From assembly GCA_025357175.1 (NCBI GenBank), contig JANXPS010000319.1, positions 1 through 6,530 on the forward strand: a stretch of DNA of 6,530 nt. Reading direction: 5' to 3'. The position numbers and the translations under genes are program-made. Origin of the DNA: Deltaproteobacteria bacterium (GTDB lineage Bacteria > Desulfobacterota > Deferrimicrobia > Deferrimicrobiales > Deferrimicrobiaceae). The notes beneath the pieces are model-generated. The model had not been told where the DNA came from. It worked only from the letters and a program-made list of their open reading frames with translations, and did not search any database. Shown here piece by piece: positions 5,457 to 6,530 of this stretch (the first letter of the stretch is position 1; each line of letters opens with the position of its first letter).

Positions 5457-6290
5457 TCAGGCCCTCCCTTCGAGCTTCTGACGCACGCCGGCCGACATGG
5501 CGGCGTAGGTTTCGCAGTATTCGGGTGCATTTTCTTTCTTGTAAAGGACGCCCAGCGGCAGCTTGCCTTCGGTCTTTTCGGCCGGAAGCTTGTCGAATGC
5601 CGCCAGAGGCATGAAGGTGTCCTTCATCCAGAGCAGCTGATCGGTCGCGTTCTTGAACTTGTTGCGGCGGCCGTGGGTCGTCGGACAGGCGTTGATGATT
5701 TCGACCACGGAAAGGCCTTTGTGATTGATCGCTTCGATCAGGATCTTGTCGAGTGCGGGAACGTGGTAGGCGGTGCCACGCGCAACGAACGAAGCACCCG
5801 CGCCGATCGCAAGTTTGGGGATATCGAAGTTCGGGTCGATATTTCCGTAAGGCATCGTAGTGGCGTTATGCCCCTTGGGAGTGGTCGGCGAATGCTGTCC
5901 GCCGGTCATCCCGTAGATGTAGTTGTTAAGGACGAGCACGGTGATGTCGATATTGCGCCGGCAGGCGTGGATGAAGTGGTTGCCGCCGATCGCAGTCGCA
6001 TCGCCGTCGCCGCTGAGCGCGATGACGCGCTTGCCGGGGGCAGCCATCTTGACGCCGGTCGCGAACGTCAAGGCGCGGCCGTGCGCGGTGTGAAGGGTGT
6101 TGGCGTCGAGATAGCCCGGGAGGCGGGAGGCGCAGCCGATGCCGGAAACCACAGCCAGATCATCCTTGTCCTGCTTGATCGCATCGAGGGAGCGGATCAG
6201 CGATTTGAAAACGATGCCGTATGTGCAACCTGGGCACCAGATGTGCGGCAGCTTTCCGCCGCGGATATACTGGTTGTAATCGAAAGCCAT
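5457..6290 (-). CDS. korB: 2-oxoacid:ferredoxin oxidoreductase, beta subunit (KorB-like)
   Basis: The beta subunit holds thiamine pyrophosphate and one [4Fe-4S] cluster for oxidative decarboxylation of the 2-oxoacid, passing electrons to ferredoxin. In the 277-residue protein the cluster ligands are visible as C19-PG-C22, C53 (in SGIGC) and C202 (in ACP). The thiamine/Mg site is GDGD (94-97) with the downstream NNYIYGMTGGQ (122-132). The GIGCASR.PGY and HTAHGRA segments are strongly like KorB (OorB) of Geobacter-type bacteria, favouring 2-oxoglutarate as substrate by recollection of the family rather than a search. The open frame extends to 6491, but that part overlaps korA out of frame. ATG 6290 is chosen because its A is the last base of the korA TAA (TAATG) and a perfect AAGGAGGT precedes it. 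The residues after CPGC are TY rather than the more common GH. Confidence 0.95.
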   Translation of the reverse strand: MAFDYNQYIRGGKLPHIWCPGCTYGIVFKSLIRSLDAIKQDKDDLAVVSGIGCASRLPGYLDANTLHTAHGRALTFATGVKMAAPGKRVIALSGDGDATAIGGNHFIHACRRNIDITVLVLNNYIYGMTGGQHSPTTPKGHNATTMPYGNIDPNFDIPKLAIGAGASFVARGTAYHVPALDKILIEAINHKGLSVVEIINACPTTHGRRNKFKNATDQLLWMKDTFMPLAAFDKLPAEKTEGKLPLGVLYKKENAPEYCETYAAMSAGVRQKLEGRA

Positions 6291-6530
6291 TACTTGACCT
6301 CCTTGATCTTCGCCAGGATCTGGGCGGGATAGATGGGGTCGCCGTCGACACGGAAGATGCCCGTGATCCCGCACTGCCCTTTGGAAACACGCTGGACTTC
6401 GAGAATGATCTGACCAAGCGAGAGCTCGGGGACGATGATCGTCTTGACCTGCTTCGCCATGGCTGCGACTTCTTCTTCGGGGAACGGCCACATGGTCAGC
6501 GGACGGAAGAGGCCGACCTTGATGCCTTCG
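6290..6530 (-). CDS. korA: 2-oxoacid:ferredoxin oxidoreductase, alpha subunit (KorA-like), C-terminal end only
   Basis: Only the last 79 residues are in the window; the gene continues past the high-coordinate edge. They contain the typical end of the alpha-subunit C-terminal domain: GIKVGLFRPLTMWPFPEEEV, then VPELSLGQIILEVQRV, then FRVDGDPIYPAQIL. This fits the KorA/VorB/PorA family, where such a domain takes part in pyrophosphate-enzyme dimer contacts and CoA binding. The reading frame is open from 6529 down to the TAA at 6290-6292 with no internal start needed. An in-frame ATG at 6493 is an internal methionine, not the start. The stop overlaps the korB start by one base, so the two are translationally coupled. 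A small ferredoxin-like delta subunit gene often precedes korA, but nothing of it is visible here. Confidence 0.9.
   Translation of the reverse strand, partial: EGIKVGLFRPLTMWPFPEEEVAAMAKQVKTIIVPELSLGQIILEVQRVSKGQCGITGIFRVDGDPIYPAQILAKIKEVK
6297..6304 (-). promoter_or_regulatory. Consensus ribosome binding site of korB
   Basis: AAGGAGGT on the minus strand, six bases before ATG 6290 and inside the end of korA. It fully matches the 16S rRNA anti-Shine-Dalgarno. It fixes the korB start at 6290 and suggests strong, independent translation of the beta subunit besides coupling. Confidence 0.85.

Noticed and set aside
4886..5614. 242-codon open frame on the plus strand opposite korC and the korB end
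   Set aside because: It is a shadow of korC codon bias: Gly/Asp/Leu-rich low-complexity composition with no domain.
5673..6332. 219-codon open frame on the plus strand opposite korB
   Set aside because: It is antisense to the conserved thiamine and iron-sulphur motifs of KorB and has no independent support.
6291..6491. N-terminal extension of the korB frame up to 6491
   Set aside because: It overlaps the conserved C-terminal end of korA. The perfect ribosome binding site and family N terminus place the start at 6290.
1..6530. CRISPR array, insertion sequence, toxin-antitoxin or other defence/mobile system
   Set aside because: No spaced direct repeats, transposase motifs, terminal inverted repeats or unknown gene clusters were seen. 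Every substantial coding region is assigned to a known housekeeping family.

Overview
The window is a compact, all-minus-strand stretch of bacterial housekeeping genes, read from high to low coordinates. The GC-rich sequence, an oxygen-sensitive type 2-oxoacid:ferredoxin oxidoreductase, and the proteobacterial gene order around ndk/rlmN/pilF/rodZ suggest an anaerobic or facultative Gram-negative bacterium. Desulfobacterota/Geobacter-like 'Deltaproteobacteria' are the best guess. That placement is inference, because no rRNA or marker phylogeny is available here.

Layout, in transcription order. (1) 6530-4488: the C-terminal end of korA (cut by the window edge), then korB, korC and ndk. Their spacings are a 1-base overlap (TAATG), 4 bases and 2 bases, so they very probably form one operon. 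It ends at a strong intrinsic terminator (13-bp perfect stem plus T-tract, 4416-4461). The three Kor subunits form an enzyme converting 2-oxoglutarate (or a similar 2-oxoacid), CoA and oxidised ferredoxin to the acyl-CoA, CO2 and reduced ferredoxin. Ndk balances nucleoside triphosphates. (2) 4399-3368: rlmN, the radical-SAM 23S rRNA/tRNA adenosine C2 methyltransferase. It starts immediately after the terminator with no Shine-Dalgarno, and a -10-like hexamer sits exactly where a leaderless transcript would need it. (3) 3281-121: mtnP (methylthioadenosine phosphorylase), a PilF-like TPR lipoprotein, a RodZ-like HTH/membrane protein and recO. Neighbours are 10-11 bases apart or overlap by 4 bases, and a candidate promoter lies in the 86-base gap before mtnP. 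(4) 120-1: an AT-richer intergenic stretch with a weak terminator-like hairpin after recO, then a good sigma70-type promoter pointing off the window edge toward an unseen gene.

The order ndk-rlmN-(mtnP)-pilF-rodZ matches the classic gammaproteobacterial ndk-rlmN-pilF-rodZ-ispG-hisS arrangement, with mtnP inserted and recO where ispG would be. I found no mobile element, CRISPR array, RNA gene or toxin/defence system. No gene-free stretch exceeds 300 bases. The region reads as ordinary core genome, and the points worth a second look are regulatory layout and synteny rather than a new system.
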